64,000 nucleotides of DNA from Azonexus sp. (lineage in GTDB: Bacteria; Pseudomonadota; Gammaproteobacteria; Burkholderiales; Rhodocyclaceae), in assembly GCA_030696345.1 (NCBI GenBank), contig JAUYSK010000016.1, forward strand, positions 434,001 to 498,000, given 5' to 3'. The translations under genes were made by a program, and so were the position numbers. Below are positions 17,550-27,329 of this stretch, in pieces. The notes beneath the pieces are model-generated. The model was not told the origin of the DNA. It was given only the letters and a program-made list of their open reading frames with translations, and made no database searches. Each line of letters starts with the position of its first letter. Position 1 is the stretch's first letter.

Positions 17550-19292
17550 TCAGCTGTTCAGCTTTTCCAGCGCTTCGCGCAGCTTGCCGGGCTCTTCAAG
17601 GCGCAGCATGCGGCGGACGGTGGGGGCGAGTTCGCTGACATCGGCCTTCAATACGCGGTTTTTCACCTTGAGAATCTGCGACGGGTGCATCGAGAAGATG
17701 CGCAGCCCCATGCCGAGGAAGAGGCGGGTCAGCTTCGGGTCGCCGGCCATTTCACCGCAGACCGAAACCGGGATGCCGACCTTTTCGGCGCTGGCCATGG
17801 TGTGGGCCAGCAGCATCAGCACCGCCGGGTGCAGCGGGTCGTAAAGCGAGGAAACCTGCTCGTCGGAACGGTCGATGGCCAGCGTGTATTGAATCAGGTC
17901 GTTGGTGCCTATCGAGAGAAAATCAAGGCGGCGCAGGAAGAGGCCGATGGCCAGCGCCGCGGCCGGAATTTCGATCATGCCGCCAACCTGGATTTTTTCG
18001 TCGAAGGCAATTTTCTCGCCGCGCAGGCTGGATTTGGCCTGCTCCAGCGCCGCCAGCGTCTGGTCGATTTCGTGGGCGTGGGCCAGCATCGGAATCAGCA
18101 GCTTGATCGGGCCATGCTTCGAGGCGCGCAGGATGGCGCGAAGTTGCGTCTGGAACATCTGCGGCTCGGACAGCGACAGCCGGATGGCGCGCCGGCCAAG
18201 TGCCGGATTGGTTTTGACGCGATCGCCGAAACTCGCTTCGGGGCGCAGGTCCTTGTCGTTGCCAAGGTCGAAGGTGCGGATGGTGACCGGCCGACCGCCC
18301 ATGCCCTTGACGACTTTTTTGTAAGCGTCGTACTGCTCCTGCTCGTCGGGCATGTCGCCACGATCGAGGAAGAGGAACTCGGTGCGGAAAAGGCCAACGC
18401 CTTCAGCCCCGCCTTCCAGTGCTTCCGGCACGTCACCGGGCAGTTCTATATTGGCGAACAGTTGCACCTGAACGCCGTCAATCGACTGTGATTTTGCCGT
18501 CTTCAGGCGCTTGAGCTTGCTCTCTTCGAGCTCGATCTGGTTCTTGCGAAGCTGGTATTCCTCCAGCACGCGCGGATCGGGGTTGATGATGACGACGCCG
18601 CGCTGGCCATCGACGATCAGCAGTTCACCGTCGCGAATCAGCGAGCGGGCGTTCTCCATGCCGACGACGGAGGGAATCGCCATGCTGCGGGCGAGAATCG
18701 CCGTGTGCGAGGTGGCGCCGCCAACATCGGTGATGAAGGAGGCGAAACGGTGTTCCTTGAAGGAAATGACATCGGCCGGCGAAAGATCATGGGCGACGAC
18801 GACCAGGGTTTCTTCTTTGAGCCCCTTGCCGGCCTTCATGACGGCGCGGCTGGGGTGGCCGAGCAGTTCCTTGATGACGCGTTCGACAACCTGCACGACA
18901 TCGAACTTGCGCTCGCGCAGGTAGAGATCGTCGAATTGCTCGAACTGATGGACCAGATGTTCCATCTGCTGGACCAGCGCCCACTCGGCATTGCAGCGCC
19001 GCTCGCGGATGATTTCGCGTGGCTTGTCGACCAGTTCCGGGTCTTCCAGGAACATCGTGTGGATGTCGATGAAGGCGGCGAGTTCGGCCGGCGCGTGCTC
19101 GGTCGTTTCCTTCATCGCCTCGAGTTCTTCCTTGACCAGTTTGACGGCCGCGTCAAAACGGGCAATCTCCTTGTCGACCATGCGCGGTGCGACTGTCAGG
19201 TGCGACACCTCGAGGGTCGCATGTGACATCAGCAAGGCCCGCCCGATGGCGATGCCGCCCGAAACGCCCAGGCCGTGCAGGGTAAAACTCAT
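17550..19292 (-). CDS. ptsI: PTS enzyme I (phosphoenolpyruvate-protein phosphotransferase)
   Basis: A 580-residue enzyme I of normal length. The phosphorylated histidine is His196 in GGATSHTAILARSMAIPSVVG. The C-terminal PEP-binding barrel has GVGLFRTEFLFLDR and IGTNDLIQYTLAIDRSD. It transfers phosphate from PEP to HPr. It follows ptsH by six bases and the EIIA gene before it. With no EIIB/EIIC sugar permease nearby, this looks like a regulatory or partial PTS, as in many betaproteobacteria. Confidence 0.97.
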   Translation of the reverse strand: MSFTLHGLGVSGGIAIGRALLMSHATLEVSHLTVAPRMVDKEIARFDAAVKLVKEELEAMKETTEHAPAELAAFIDIHTMFLEDPELVDKPREIIRERRCNAEWALVQQMEHLVHQFEQFDDLYLRERKFDVVQVVERVIKELLGHPSRAVMKAGKGLKEETLVVVAHDLSPADVISFKEHRFASFITDVGGATSHTAILARSMAIPSVVGMENARSLIRDGELLIVDGQRGVVIINPDPRVLEEYQLRKNQIELEESKLKRLKTAKSQSIDGVQVQLFANIELPGDVPEALEGGAEGVGLFRTEFLFLDRGDMPDEQEQYDAYKKVVKGMGGRPVTIRTFDLGNDKDLRPEASFGDRVKTNPALGRRAIRLSLSEPQMFQTQLRAILRASKHGPIKLLIPMLAHAHEIDQTLAALEQAKSSLRGEKIAFDEKIQVGGMIEIPAAALAIGLFLRRLDFLSIGTNDLIQYTLAIDRSDEQVSSLYDPLHPAVLMLLAHTMASAEKVGIPVSVCGEMAGDPKLTRLFLGMGLRIFSMHPSQILKVKNRVLKADVSELAPTVRRMLRLEEPGKLREALEKLNS

Positions 19293-19298
19293 CGCTGC

Positions 19299-19568
19299 TT
19301 ACTCCCCTTCGCCGAAGTAATCGGCAATCAGCGCGAGCAGTGCATCCATCGCCTCGACCTCATCGGCGCCGTTGGTTTCGATAGTGACTTTGGCGCCCTT
19401 GCCGGCGGCCAGCATCATCACGCCCATGATGCTCTTGGCGTTGATGCGGCGGGTGCCCTTCGACATCCAGACCTCACATTTGTATTTGCCGGCCATCTGG
19501 GTCAGCTTGGCCGAGGCGCGCGCATGCAGGCCCAGCTTGTTGATGATTTCGGTTTCTTTGGTCAGCAT
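19299..19568 (-). CDS. ptsH: PTS phosphocarrier protein HPr
   Basis: An 89-residue HPr with the active histidine at position 15 (NKLGLHARASAKL) and a regulatory-type serine at 47 in INAKSIMGVMMLAAG. It passes phosphate from enzyme I to the EIIA encoded one base upstream. The ATG at 19568 (MLTKETEI) gives the standard length; a start 30 bases earlier would add an unusual extension overlapping the EIIA gene. HPr kinase is not in this window. Confidence 0.96.
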   Translation of the reverse strand: MLTKETEIINKLGLHARASAKLTQMAGKYKCEVWMSKGTRRINAKSIMGVMMLAAGKGAKVTIETNGADEVEAMDALLALIADYFGEGE

Positions 19569-19569
19569 G

Positions 19570-19959
19570 TCAATGTTCCAGCATGTTGAATACGCCATCG
19601 CGGCCGCCGTCTCTGGCCCGCTGAAGGAGGATTTCCATGCCTTTTTCGCGATAAGTCAGGGCGCGCAGCAGCATGGGAAGATTAACGCCGGTCAGGCCTT
19701 CGATGCGACCGGGTTCGAGTAGTTTGGTGACGAGATTGGCTGGGCTGGCACCAAAAATGTCGGTCAGCACCAGCACGCCTTTGCCATTGTCCACGAGACC
19801 AAGCATCTGGCGGGCCAGCGGTATCAGGTCAAGCGGGTCATCCTGGGCGGCGACGCCGAGCTGGTTGAGTTGGACCGGGCGCTTGTTCAGCACATGGCAG
19901 GCGTTCTGCACAAGTGCCTCGCCATAGCTGCCGTGAGTGATAAGTAAAATTCCGATCAT
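19570..19959 (-). CDS. PTS EIIA component, mannose/AgaF family
   Basis: A 129-residue EIIA of the mannose family with the phosphorylatable His9 in ILLITHGSYGEALV and the typical LVLTDIFGASPANLV loop. Such single-domain proteins in proteobacteria form, with HPr and enzyme I, a phosphorelay with no sugar permease, thought to be regulatory. Gene order EIIA-HPr-EI with spacings of 1 and 6 bases shows one operon. Confidence 0.92.
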   Translation of the reverse strand: MIGILLITHGSYGEALVQNACHVLNKRPVQLNQLGVAAQDDPLDLIPLARQMLGLVDNGKGVLVLTDIFGASPANLVTKLLEPGRIEGLTGVNLPMLLRALTYREKGMEILLQRARDGGRDGVFNMLEH

Positions 19960-19980
19960 GCGCCGGATTCTACAGCCCTT

Positions 19981-20868
19981 TCAGCGTCGGCTGACGATCA
20001 GGATGCCGGCGACGACCAGTGCTGCGCCAGCCATCTGGGCCCAGGAAATATGTTCGTCGAGCAGCCACCAGCCAAAGCCGATGGTCAGCAACGGGCCGAT
20101 CATCGTAAATAGCGAGGAACGTCCGGCACCAAGGCGCCGGATCGCGGCCGACTGGGCAAAGACCGGGATGACCGTGGAGAAAAGTGCCATGGCCAATCCC
20201 CAGCCATAGACCGGCAGCGGCTGGCTGAATGCGCTCAACGGGTGGGTGCCGATGAAGTGCAGCAATGTCACAGCCGAGGACATCAGGGAGGCGAGCGCGG
20301 CGAAGCGCATGGCACCCAGCCGGTTGATCATCGGCGCGCTGCCGGAAAGATAGATGGCGTAGGAAACGCTGGAGCCGAAGACCAGCGCACCGCCGATCCA
20401 GACGCTGCGTGCATCGTTCAGCCCGAGATCGTGCAGGAAGGCGAAGCCGATGCCGCAGTAGCAAAGCACCAAGGCCAGGCCTTCGCGTTTCGAGAAATTC
20501 TTGCCCTGAAAAACCACGCCGATCAGGATTGTCAGTGTCGGATAGGTGAACAGGATCAGCCGCTCCAGCCCCGCTGAAATGTATTGCAGGCCCCAGAAAT
20601 CGAGAATGCTGGCCCCGTAATAGCCAAAGCATCCCAGCAGGAAGAGTCGCCCCCAGTCGCCACCCGAAAGGCGGGTGCCGGCCCGTTGCTGCGCCAAGCC
20701 GACCCAGAGGAAAATCGGCAACGAGAAACCCATGCGCAGCGCCAGCAAAGTGATCGCATCGACACCATACGGGTACGCGAGCTTGACGAAGATGGCTTTC
20801 AACGAGAAGCCAAGCGCCGCGATGAGCGCCAGACCTGCACCGTAAGCATTCGATTTTTCCAAAGCCAT
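19981..20868 (-). CDS. EamA/DMT-family membrane transporter
   Basis: A 295-residue protein with about ten hydrophobic helices in two EamA repeats (opening AGLALIAALGFSLKAIFVKLAYPYG; second repeat ends AQMAGAALVVAGILIV). The family exports metabolites and amino acids; the substrate is unknown. It is divergent from the LysR regulator at 20952 with an 83-base gap, a layout common for LysR-controlled exporters. It ends 21 bases before the EIIA gene. Confidence 0.88.
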   Translation of the reverse strand: MALEKSNAYGAGLALIAALGFSLKAIFVKLAYPYGVDAITLLALRMGFSLPIFLWVGLAQQRAGTRLSGGDWGRLFLLGCFGYYGASILDFWGLQYISAGLERLILFTYPTLTILIGVVFQGKNFSKREGLALVLCYCGIGFAFLHDLGLNDARSVWIGGALVFGSSVSYAIYLSGSAPMINRLGAMRFAALASLMSSAVTLLHFIGTHPLSAFSQPLPVYGWGLAMALFSTVIPVFAQSAAIRRLGAGRSSLFTMIGPLLTIGFGWWLLDEHISWAQMAGAALVVAGILIVSRR

Positions 20869-20951
20869 CCCCGGGTAAATATTTTCCAGATGCCATTAAA
20901 TGCGCCATTGGCTGCTCGGGCAATTGGTATTATTCAAAGCAAGCATTCGTT

Positions 20952-21869
20952 ATGGACGAAACCGTGCGCTATGATCTTCCCGACCTGCGGCTCGTCGCCG
21001 CCATCGCCGATTCCGGCAGCCTGACCCGTGCCGCCGAACAGGTGCATCTGGCGCCATCCTCGGCCAGCCATCGGTTGACGCAGCTCGAAGCCGCTCTCGG
21101 CGTACCGCTCTTTGCCCGCCATGCCCGCGGCCTGACGCCGACGGCGGCCGGCGAATCGCTGCTCCGCCACGCCCGCCAAGTCTTCGCCCAGCTCGAACAG
21201 ATGCACGCCGATCTGGCGCCCTACGCCAGTGGCCTGAACAGCCAGGTCACGGTATTTGCCAACACCAATGCCATCAACTGCTTTTTGCCCGAAGACCTCG
21301 GCGATTTCCTGCGCGAACACCCGCGCGTGCGGGTCAGCCTCGAAGAGCAGCCAAGCCCGGCGATCATCCAGGCTGTGGCGGCCGGGCAGGTCGATATTGG
21401 TGTCGTCGCTTCGGAGGTTGGGCTGACCGGCCTCGAAACCCGGCCCTATCGGCAGGACCGGCTGGTCCTCATCGTCGCGCCCGGCCACCCACTGGCCGAT
21501 AAAAGCGAACTGGCTTTCGCCGATGTGCTGGCCGAACCCTTCGTCTGCCTGCATGCCGGCAGCGCCATCCACACCTTCATGATGAACCATGCGGCCCGCC
21601 TCGGCAGCCGGCTCGACGTACGCATTCAGGTACGCAGTTTCAGCGCCGTCTGCCGCATGGTGGCGGCCGGGGTCGGCATCGGCATGGTGCCGCGCTCTGC
21701 TGCGGTGGACGGCATAAAAACGATAGAAATCACCGACTCGTGGGCGCCGCGTGATCTGCAGCTGTGCGTTCGTTCGCGGGCCGCTCTGAGCCCGGCGGCG
21801 GCCGCCCTTTTCGACCATCTGGCTGGCAAGGGCGGCGTTCAGGGTGAAGCTGCGCCGATGTCGGAGTGA
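20952..21869 (+). CDS. LysR-family transcription regulator
   Basis: A 305-residue LysR protein. The N-terminal winged helix covers about 8-65 (LRLVAAIADSGSLTRAAEQVHLAPSSASHRL) and the substrate-binding domain about 92-290 (CRMVAAGVGIGMVPRSAA). Length and layout are normal. It is transcribed divergently from the EamA gene at 19981-20868 and probably controls it and itself; the effector is unknown. Confidence 0.92.
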   Translation: MDETVRYDLPDLRLVAAIADSGSLTRAAEQVHLAPSSASHRLTQLEAALGVPLFARHARGLTPTAAGESLLRHARQVFAQLEQMHADLAPYASGLNSQVTVFANTNAINCFLPEDLGDFLREHPRVRVSLEEQPSPAIIQAVAAGQVDIGVVASEVGLTGLETRPYRQDRLVLIVAPGHPLADKSELAFADVLAEPFVCLHAGSAIHTFMMNHAARLGSRLDVRIQVRSFSAVCRMVAAGVGIGMVPRSAAVDGIKTIEITDSWAPRDLQLCVRSRAALSPAAAALFDHLAGKGGVQGEAAPMSE

Positions 21870-21906
21870 CGTTCAGGAGCAGCGCAATCTGCCGCCGTCT
21901 GGCCAG

Positions 21907-22131
21907 CTATCTTGCCCTGCGTTCTTTTTCGTAGTCTGAGTAACTCTGCCGGTTGATCCGTGCCAGGCAGTTTTCCACCTCGCCGGGTGGCAGTTTTCGG
22001 CACTGGTGTTCGGCGTTTTGCTGACCTGCCTCGTAGGCGGTCTGGCAGCCGCCGAGGGTGAGCAGGAAAAAAGCTAGGATTGCGGTTGAGCGCACGGCGT
22101 TGTTCCATCCGGGGCTGGTCGAGAATGCCAT
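21907..22131 (-). CDS. Small putative lipoprotein
   Basis: About 74 residues. A hydrophobic N-terminus ends in a lipobox (FLLTLGGC, Cys29), then a short polar region (KLPPGEVENCLARINRQSYSDYEKERR) with two further cysteines. No family recognised. The open frame runs upstream into a decayed LysR gene; the ATG at 22131 is chosen because the signal sequence starts there. No clear ribosome site is seen. Confidence 0.6.
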   Translation of the reverse strand: MAFSTSPGWNNAVRSTAILAFFLLTLGGCQTAYEAGQQNAEHQCRKLPPGEVENCLARINRQSYSDYEKERRAR

Positions 22132-22184
22132 TGTGCTTGACTTGGGCCGGCTAATGGGTGTCAACGATTCTTCAGATTCTTCCT

Positions 22185-22636
22185 GCGGCCATTCCTCCTC
22201 GCCGTAGCGCAGCCCGATGTTGGCTTCGCCATTGAGCAACGGGCCGAGGCCGGTCGCCGTGCCAAGGCTGAATTCGAGGTTCGGGTGGGCGTCCTGATAC
22301 TCGGCGACACGGCTGACCAGCCATTTGCTGCCGAGGGCAGGCGCCGCCGATATCCGCAGGCGTTCCCGCTGCGGCATGCGCAGCGCCGCACTGGCCTCGT
22401 CGAGACGCAGCAGCGCGTCGCGGACAACGGCCAGATGCGCCGCCCGGCCGCGGTCAGCACGATGGCCCGATGCCGCCGTTCGAACAGCACTTGCCCGAGA
22501 TGCCCCCAAGTTGCCGAACGCGATGGCTGATCGCCGATGGCGTCAAATGCAACGCCTCGGCCGCGGCAAGGAAGCTGCCGAGGCGTGCTGCGGCCTCAAA
22601 GGCCGGGAGCGTGTGGAGCGGCGGAAGATCGTGCAT
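22185..22636 (-). pseudogene. Decayed LysR-family regulator (GcvA-like), frameshifted and truncated
   Basis: Three reading frames together spell a LysR N-terminus. LPPLHTLPAFEAAARLGSF to SHRVRQL is in one frame, QVLFERRHRAIVLTAAGRR in a second, and HLAVVRDALLRLDEASAAL to ANIGLRYGEEEWPQ in a third. Shifts lie near 22500 and 22435. The protein then stops resembling the family at about residue 150, so half of the effector domain is missing. It is a non-functional remnant. Confidence 0.8.
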
Positions 22637-22964
22637 GGAGGCTGTGGGGGCGGGAAGTTATGCACCGTATTCTGCCCGAACTTGACCACCCAATCTCATT
22701 GGCGCTGATCTGCCGAAATCATCCCGTAGTCTGGCGTTTGCCAAGCGGCTGGTGAGTGCCCAATGCCGTCAGTAGCGAAATATGGAAGCAGCCATTCGAC
22801 GATTGATTGCAAATGTCAAAAGCTGCCTTTCGCTATCGGAAATCTGGCTTCTGGCTTGAACAGCTGCCACCAAGCAATTCTCTTGAAATTCTCAAAACTA
22901 ATTTTTAAGAGTAAGGCGCATCCTTCCTTGATACCAGATTTTCGAATACATCATCGATTGAGGC
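22637..22964. other. Intergenic stretch without a convincing gene
   Basis: About 330 bases between the LysR remnant and the 3' end of the acyl-CoA synthetase gene. Its right half is more AT-rich than the surroundings. Short frames exist but none has a family pattern, ribosome site and sensible end. I see nothing else in it. Confidence 0.5.
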
Positions 22965-24656
22965 TTAGGCGGTTTTTTCCTCACTCAGTCCAAGCTCCTC
23001 CGCAATCTTGCGACGCAGAATGAATTTCTGGATTTTTCCCGTCACCGTCATCGGCAAGGACTCCATAAACCGCACATAGCGAGGCACTTTATAATGGGCG
23101 ATCTCGCCGCGGCAAAAGTCACGGATCTCATCTTCCGTCGCTGTCATGCCTGGGCGCAGAATGACACAGGCACAAAGCTCCTCACCGTATTTCGGATCGG
23201 GCACGCCGATACACTGGACATCCTGAATCTTCGGATGGCTGTAGAGGAATTCCTCGACCTCGCGGGGATAGATGTTCTCCCCTCCACGGATCACCATGTC
23301 CTTGGCACGCCCGACGATGTTGCAATAGCCCTCAGCGTCGATCACCCCGAGATCACCGGTATGCATCCAGCCTCCGGAATCGACGGCTTCTACTGTGCGC
23401 TCAGGATCGCCCCAATAGCCCTGCATCACCGAATAACCGCGGACCAGCAGTTCTCCTTTCTCACCCCGAGCAACGATGCTACCGCCGGCATCCACCACCT
23501 TGCATTCAACATGCGGCTGAATGCTGCCCACGGTCGATACCCGACGATCCACCGGATCGTCGCAGGAACTCTGGAAACTCACAGGTGATGTTTCGGTCAT
23601 GCCATAGGCGATGGTCACCTGGGCCATGTGCATCTGCTCGATGACCCGCTTCATTACCTCGACCGGGCAAGGCGATCCGGCCATGATGCCGGTGCGCAAC
23701 GAGCCCAGGTCAAATGCCGAAAACTGGGGGTGATCGAGAATGGCAATGAACATCGTGGGCACCCCGTGCAGGGCCGTACAACGTTCGGCCTGCACGGTTT
23801 CCAGCACACCAATGGCATCGAAGCCCTCGCCGGGGAAGACCATGGTTGCACCGTGCGTCAGGCATGCCAGGTTGCCCAGCACCATACCGAAACAGTGATA
23901 GAGCGGCACGGGAATACACAGGCGATCATGCTCGGTCAGGCGCATCGCCTCGCCGATGAAAAAGCCGTTGTTGAGAATGTTCCGATGGGTCAGGGTCGCC
24001 CCCTTGGGCGCGCCAGTCGTGCCCGAGGTGAACTGGATGTTGATTGGGTCATGCGCGGTAAGCGTCACGGCGACCCTGGCCAGTTCGGCAAGTGCGGCGG
24101 CCGAGGCCGGCCGAAGCAAGTCGGGGAAATTACCCATACTTGCCGATTTTTCCGTGCCAAGCCGGATCACCATTTTCAACTGTGGCAATCTGGCAGCGTT
24201 CAGCAACCCGGGCGCGCAGCTGTCCAGCTCCGGCGCCAGCGAGCTCAGGATCTCCAGGTAATCGCTACTCTTGAAGCAGGGCGCCAGAATCAGCGCCACG
24301 CAGCCAACCTTGTTGAGGACATATTCCAGTTCATGCCGGCGATAGGCCGGATTGATATTGACCAGCACCAGTCCGGCCTTGGCCGTAGCGAACTGGGTGA
24401 GGACCCACTCACTGCAGTTCTGTGACCAGATGCCGATCCGGTCGCCGGGCCGCAAGCCCGACTGCAGGAGGTTGGCCGCCAGAGCGTCAACGTTGGCCGC
24501 AAATTCACGGTAGCTCCAGCGCACGCCCTGATGGGGCACAACCAGCGCTTCACGTTCGGGCCAGCGGCTTGCCACCTGGTCAAAAAAACCGCCAATGGTG
24601 GATTCAATCAGCGGTACATCGGTCGCCCCGCGGACAATACTCTCTGCAGTTTCCAT
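22965..24656 (-). CDS. Acyl-CoA synthetase (AMP-forming), FadD/ACSF2-like
   Basis: A 563-residue adenylate-forming ligase. It has the P-loop [18 protein letters not shown], the GMTETSPVS motif, the hinge region [21 protein letters not shown] and the C-terminal catalytic lysine in [12 protein letters not shown]. It should activate a fatty or aryl-alkyl acid to its CoA thioester. Its length and motifs fit medium/long-chain acyl-CoA ligases better than phenylacetate-CoA ligase PaaK (about 440 residues). It is the last gene of the amine-dehydrogenase cluster, 14 bases after the aldehyde dehydrogenase, so it probably acts on that enzyme's product. Confidence 0.9.
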   Translation of the reverse strand: METAESIVRGATDVPLIESTIGGFFDQVASRWPEREALVVPHQGVRWSYREFAANVDALAANLLQSGLRPGDRIGIWSQNCSEWVLTQFATAKAGLVLVNINPAYRRHELEYVLNKVGCVALILAPCFKSSDYLEILSSLAPELDSCAPGLLNAARLPQLKMVIRLGTEKSASMGNFPDLLRPASAAALAELARVAVTLTAHDPINIQFTSGTTGAPKGATLTHRNILNNGFFIGEAMRLTEHDRLCIPVPLYHCFGMVLGNLACLTHGATMVFPGEGFDAIGVLETVQAERCTALHGVPTMFIAILDHPQFSAFDLGSLRTGIMAGSPCPVEVMKRVIEQMHMAQVTIAYGMTETSPVSFQSSCDDPVDRRVSTVGSIQPHVECKVVDAGGSIVARGEKGELLVRGYSVMQGYWGDPERTVEAVDSGGWMHTGDLGVIDAEGYCNIVGRAKDMVIRGGENIYPREVEEFLYSHPKIQDVQCIGVPDPKYGEELCACVILRPGMTATEDEIRDFCRGEIAHYKVPRYVRFMESLPMTVTGKIQKFILRRKIAEELGLSEEKTA

Positions 24657-24670
24657 GGATACTCCCCGCT

Positions 24671-26179
24671 TCAGACGGCCATGAACACAGACTTCTGCTC
24701 AAGGTAGCCATCCAGCGCCGCCCGCCCCATTTCCTTGCCGAAACCGGACTGCTTGTAGCCGCCAAACGGCATGGCCGGATCTAGCAGGTTATGGCAATTG
24801 ACCCAGACCGTTCCAGCCTTGATCTTGGGAATCAGGCGATGCACTGCAGATAGGTCGTTCGACCAGATGCTGGCGCCCAGGCCGTAAGGCGTGTCGTTGG
24901 CCCAGGCCGCGACCTGGTCGAGATTGTCGTAGGGCATGGCGACAACCACCGGCCCGAAAATTTCCTCTTGCACGACGCGCGACTTCTGGTCGACCCTAGT
25001 CATCACCGTCGGCTTGACAAAATAGCCGATGTCCGTGGCCCGGCCACCGCCAGCAACGACCTCGGCGCCCTGCTGGCGGCCGATGTCGATGTAGGAGCAG
25101 ACGCGCTCCATTTGTTCCTGCGATACCAGCGGTCCCATCTGTGTCAGCGGATCAAGTCCGTGCCCGATCTTGAGGGCATTGGCCTGATCGGCCAGGTCGG
25201 CGACCACCCGGTCGAAATTCTTCTTGTGCACGTAGAGGCGGGAGCCGGCGCAGCAGACCTGCCCCTGATTGAAGTAGATGGCCTGGGCAGCGCCGGCGGC
25301 AGCGACAGCAGGATCGCAATCTTCAAGAACGATGACCGGCGACTTGCCGCCCAATTCGAGAGTGACGCGGGCCATGTTGTCCATCGCGGCTTTGCCGATC
25401 AGCTTGCCGACCTCGGTCGAGCCGGTGAAGGTGATCTTGTTCACGCCAGGGTGCTGCGTCAGCGGCGCGCCGGCCGCGATGCCATCTCCGGTCACGACAT
25501 TGACCACCCCGTCGGGATAGCCGGCTTCCTGAATCAATTCACCAAGGAATAGCGCCGACAGCGGCGTCTGTTCCGCCGGCTTGAGCACCACCGTGCAACC
25601 GGTGGCCAGGGCCGGACCAAGCTTCCAGCAGGCGAGCAGCAGCGGGAAATTCCAGGCGACGATGGCGGCCACCACTCCGACCGGCTCACGCCGCGTGTAA
25701 TTGACGAATTCGGCATTGGGCATGAAGGGTACCGAAACGTCCACCGTGCTGCCTTCGATCTTGGTTGCCCAGCCGGCCATATAGCGTATATAACTGATGC
25801 TCAGGCTGACATCGACGGCCTGGGCGATGGCGGCAGATTTGCCGTTGTCGAGGGATTCGATTTCGGCCAGGGTGCGGGCATTCTGCTCCATCAGGTCGGC
25901 CAGGCGGAGCAGCAGGCGTTCGCGCTCCGCCGGCTTCATGCGGCTCCACGGGCCGCTGTCGAAGGCCTTGCGGGCGGCAGCGACGGCGGCATCAACATCG
26001 CTCTGCTGGCCAGCCGCCACGGTAGCGATGACGGCTTCGCTGGCCGGGTTGATTACGGCCAGCGTCTGGCCGCCGGCCGCATCGACCCACTGGCCGCCAA
26101 TCAGCATGCGGTGTTTGCCGCGGGCTAAGAAATCGTGGGTCTTGCTGCTTAACAGATCCTTGAGGTCATTGAGTTGCAT
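24671..26179 (-). CDS. NAD(P)-dependent aldehyde dehydrogenase
   Basis: A 502-residue ALDH-superfamily enzyme with the NAD-binding [12 protein letters not shown], the general base in LELGGKSP and the catalytic cysteine in [14 protein letters not shown] (around residue 300). Near the C-terminus is [15 protein letters not shown]. The pattern is that of the phenylacetaldehyde/betaine-aldehyde group. Downstream of an aralkylamine dehydrogenase, the natural substrate would be the aldehyde made from the amine. The exact aldehyde cannot be read from sequence. Confidence 0.92.
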   Translation of the reverse strand: MQLNDLKDLLSSKTHDFLARGKHRMLIGGQWVDAAGGQTLAVINPASEAVIATVAAGQQSDVDAAVAAARKAFDSGPWSRMKPAERERLLLRLADLMEQNARTLAEIESLDNGKSAAIAQAVDVSLSISYIRYMAGWATKIEGSTVDVSVPFMPNAEFVNYTRREPVGVVAAIVAWNFPLLLACWKLGPALATGCTVVLKPAEQTPLSALFLGELIQEAGYPDGVVNVVTGDGIAAGAPLTQHPGVNKITFTGSTEVGKLIGKAAMDNMARVTLELGGKSPVIVLEDCDPAVAAAGAAQAIYFNQGQVCCAGSRLYVHKKNFDRVVADLADQANALKIGHGLDPLTQMGPLVSQEQMERVCSYIDIGRQQGAEVVAGGGRATDIGYFVKPTVMTRVDQKSRVVQEEIFGPVVVAMPYDNLDQVAAWANDTPYGLGASIWSNDLSAVHRLIPKIKAGTVWVNCHNLLDPAMPFGGYKQSGFGKEMGRAALDGYLEQKSVFMAV

Positions 26180-26275
26180 GGTTTGTCTCCTGATTTTTTA
26201 TGCAAGCGAAGGCCTGCTTGTGGATAAAGCATTCAACCGCGGAGAGTTCCCGCGGCATGTTCAAAACGGGGTAAC

Positions 26276-27316
26276 TTAGTTGCCGGGCATTACGCCGAGC
26301 ACTGAAAAAAGTACGTCTCCGGCCGGCCCGGCCGCAACGCTGGTCAGCCCGGCCCGATCAGAACGAACAGTGGCCTCGAACTTCTGGCCCTCGTCCTCGC
26401 TGCTGACCCAGACGGCAGCCTGACCGCTCGGCGAAGAAAAACGCGGTGGCATGCCCTTTTGGCCGCTACCACTGAGCGACACACCTCCGGCCCCGACGAC
26501 ATGAACACTGCCATCAGGATGCTGGATGATGCCGGTCAGCGACTGCTGGGTACCGCTGGGGATCTCCTTCCAGTTCAGGCCACGGTTCACGCTGCGATAG
26601 AGGTGACCGCGCAGGCCGGCCATCAGCAGGGAGCCGTCACGCAAGGCGAGGCCGGTCCAGAACGAGCCTTTGTTGTTGGTCTGGATTAGCCGCCAGGTCG
26701 CGCCATTGTCCTCGGAACGCAGGATGCCGCCGGCCTCACCGGCGACCAGCAACAAGCCGCCGCTGGCCGGGACAATCTGCAGAAGATGAATTTCGCCCAC
26801 CTCTCCCTCAATCAGGCGACGTTCCTGCCAGGTCTTGCCACCATCGCGGGTTTCCAGGGCAAGGCCAAACTGGCCGACCGCCATGCCATGCATGGCATTC
26901 TCGAACCATACGGAGAGCAGGACACGTTCCTTGCCTCGTTCTTCGTGCAAGACTTGCCAGTGCTCGCCACCATCGCCGGTGCTCATGATGGTGCCGTCAT
27001 GACCAGCCACCCAACCCAGCTTGTCGTCGAGGAAAAAAACACTGGTCAGTGGTGCCCTGGTCGGCACGACAGCAGCCTGACGGAAGGTCTTGCCGTCGTC
27101 AGAGAGGATGATGAAGCCATAGTCGCCAACGGCGACGATCCGCTTGCCAGCCATGGCCGAGGCGAAAATCGGTGCTTTCTCCGGGTGCGACAGCTTCGGC
27201 GCACTTCGCAGGCCGCTGGCGACAGCAGCTGGTTTGTCGGCTGCCGACGCGCCGGTGGTTCCGGCCAGGGAGAGGGCGACGATGGTCAGGCAAAGGGGAA
27301 TGAATTGACGCTTCAT
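26276..27316 (-). CDS. Periplasmic Ycf48-like (BNR/photosystem II assembly factor-like) protein
   Basis: About 346 residues with a signal peptide (MKRQFIPLCLTIVALSLAG) and repeated beta-propeller blades of the BNR/Ycf48 type (FFLDDKLGWVAGHDGTIMSTGDGGEHW, WFENAMHGMAVGQFG, ILRSEDNGATW). Proteins like this often sit beside RND/MMPL, DUF1302 and DUF1329 genes in non-photosynthetic proteobacteria. Function is unknown; an assembly or accessory role for the transporter is an inference. Start chosen at 27316; an in-frame start at 27340 would overlap the transporter gene. Confidence 0.85.
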   Translation of the reverse strand: MKRQFIPLCLTIVALSLAGTTGASAADKPAAVASGLRSAPKLSHPEKAPIFASAMAGKRIVAVGDYGFIILSDDGKTFRQAAVVPTRAPLTSVFFLDDKLGWVAGHDGTIMSTGDGGEHWQVLHEERGKERVLLSVWFENAMHGMAVGQFGLALETRDGGKTWQERRLIEGEVGEIHLLQIVPASGGLLLVAGEAGGILRSEDNGATWRLIQTNNKGSFWTGLALRDGSLLMAGLRGHLYRSVNRGLNWKEIPSGTQQSLTGIIQHPDGSVHVVGAGGVSLSGSGQKGMPPRFSSPSGQAAVWVSSEDEGQKFEATVRSDRAGLTSVAAGPAGDVLFSVLGVMPGN

Positions 27317-27329
27317 GATGGTTTCCGGA

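Noticed and set aside
22763..23023. 86-codon plus-strand frame in the gap before the acyl-CoA synthetase gene
   Set aside because: It runs into the antisense of that gene, has no ribosome site and no family pattern.
22965..24656. Reading the acyl-CoA synthetase as phenylacetate-CoA ligase (PaaK)
   Set aside because: At 563 residues with FadD/ACSF2-type motifs it does not match the shorter PaaK family, even though phenylacetate would be a natural product of the pathway.
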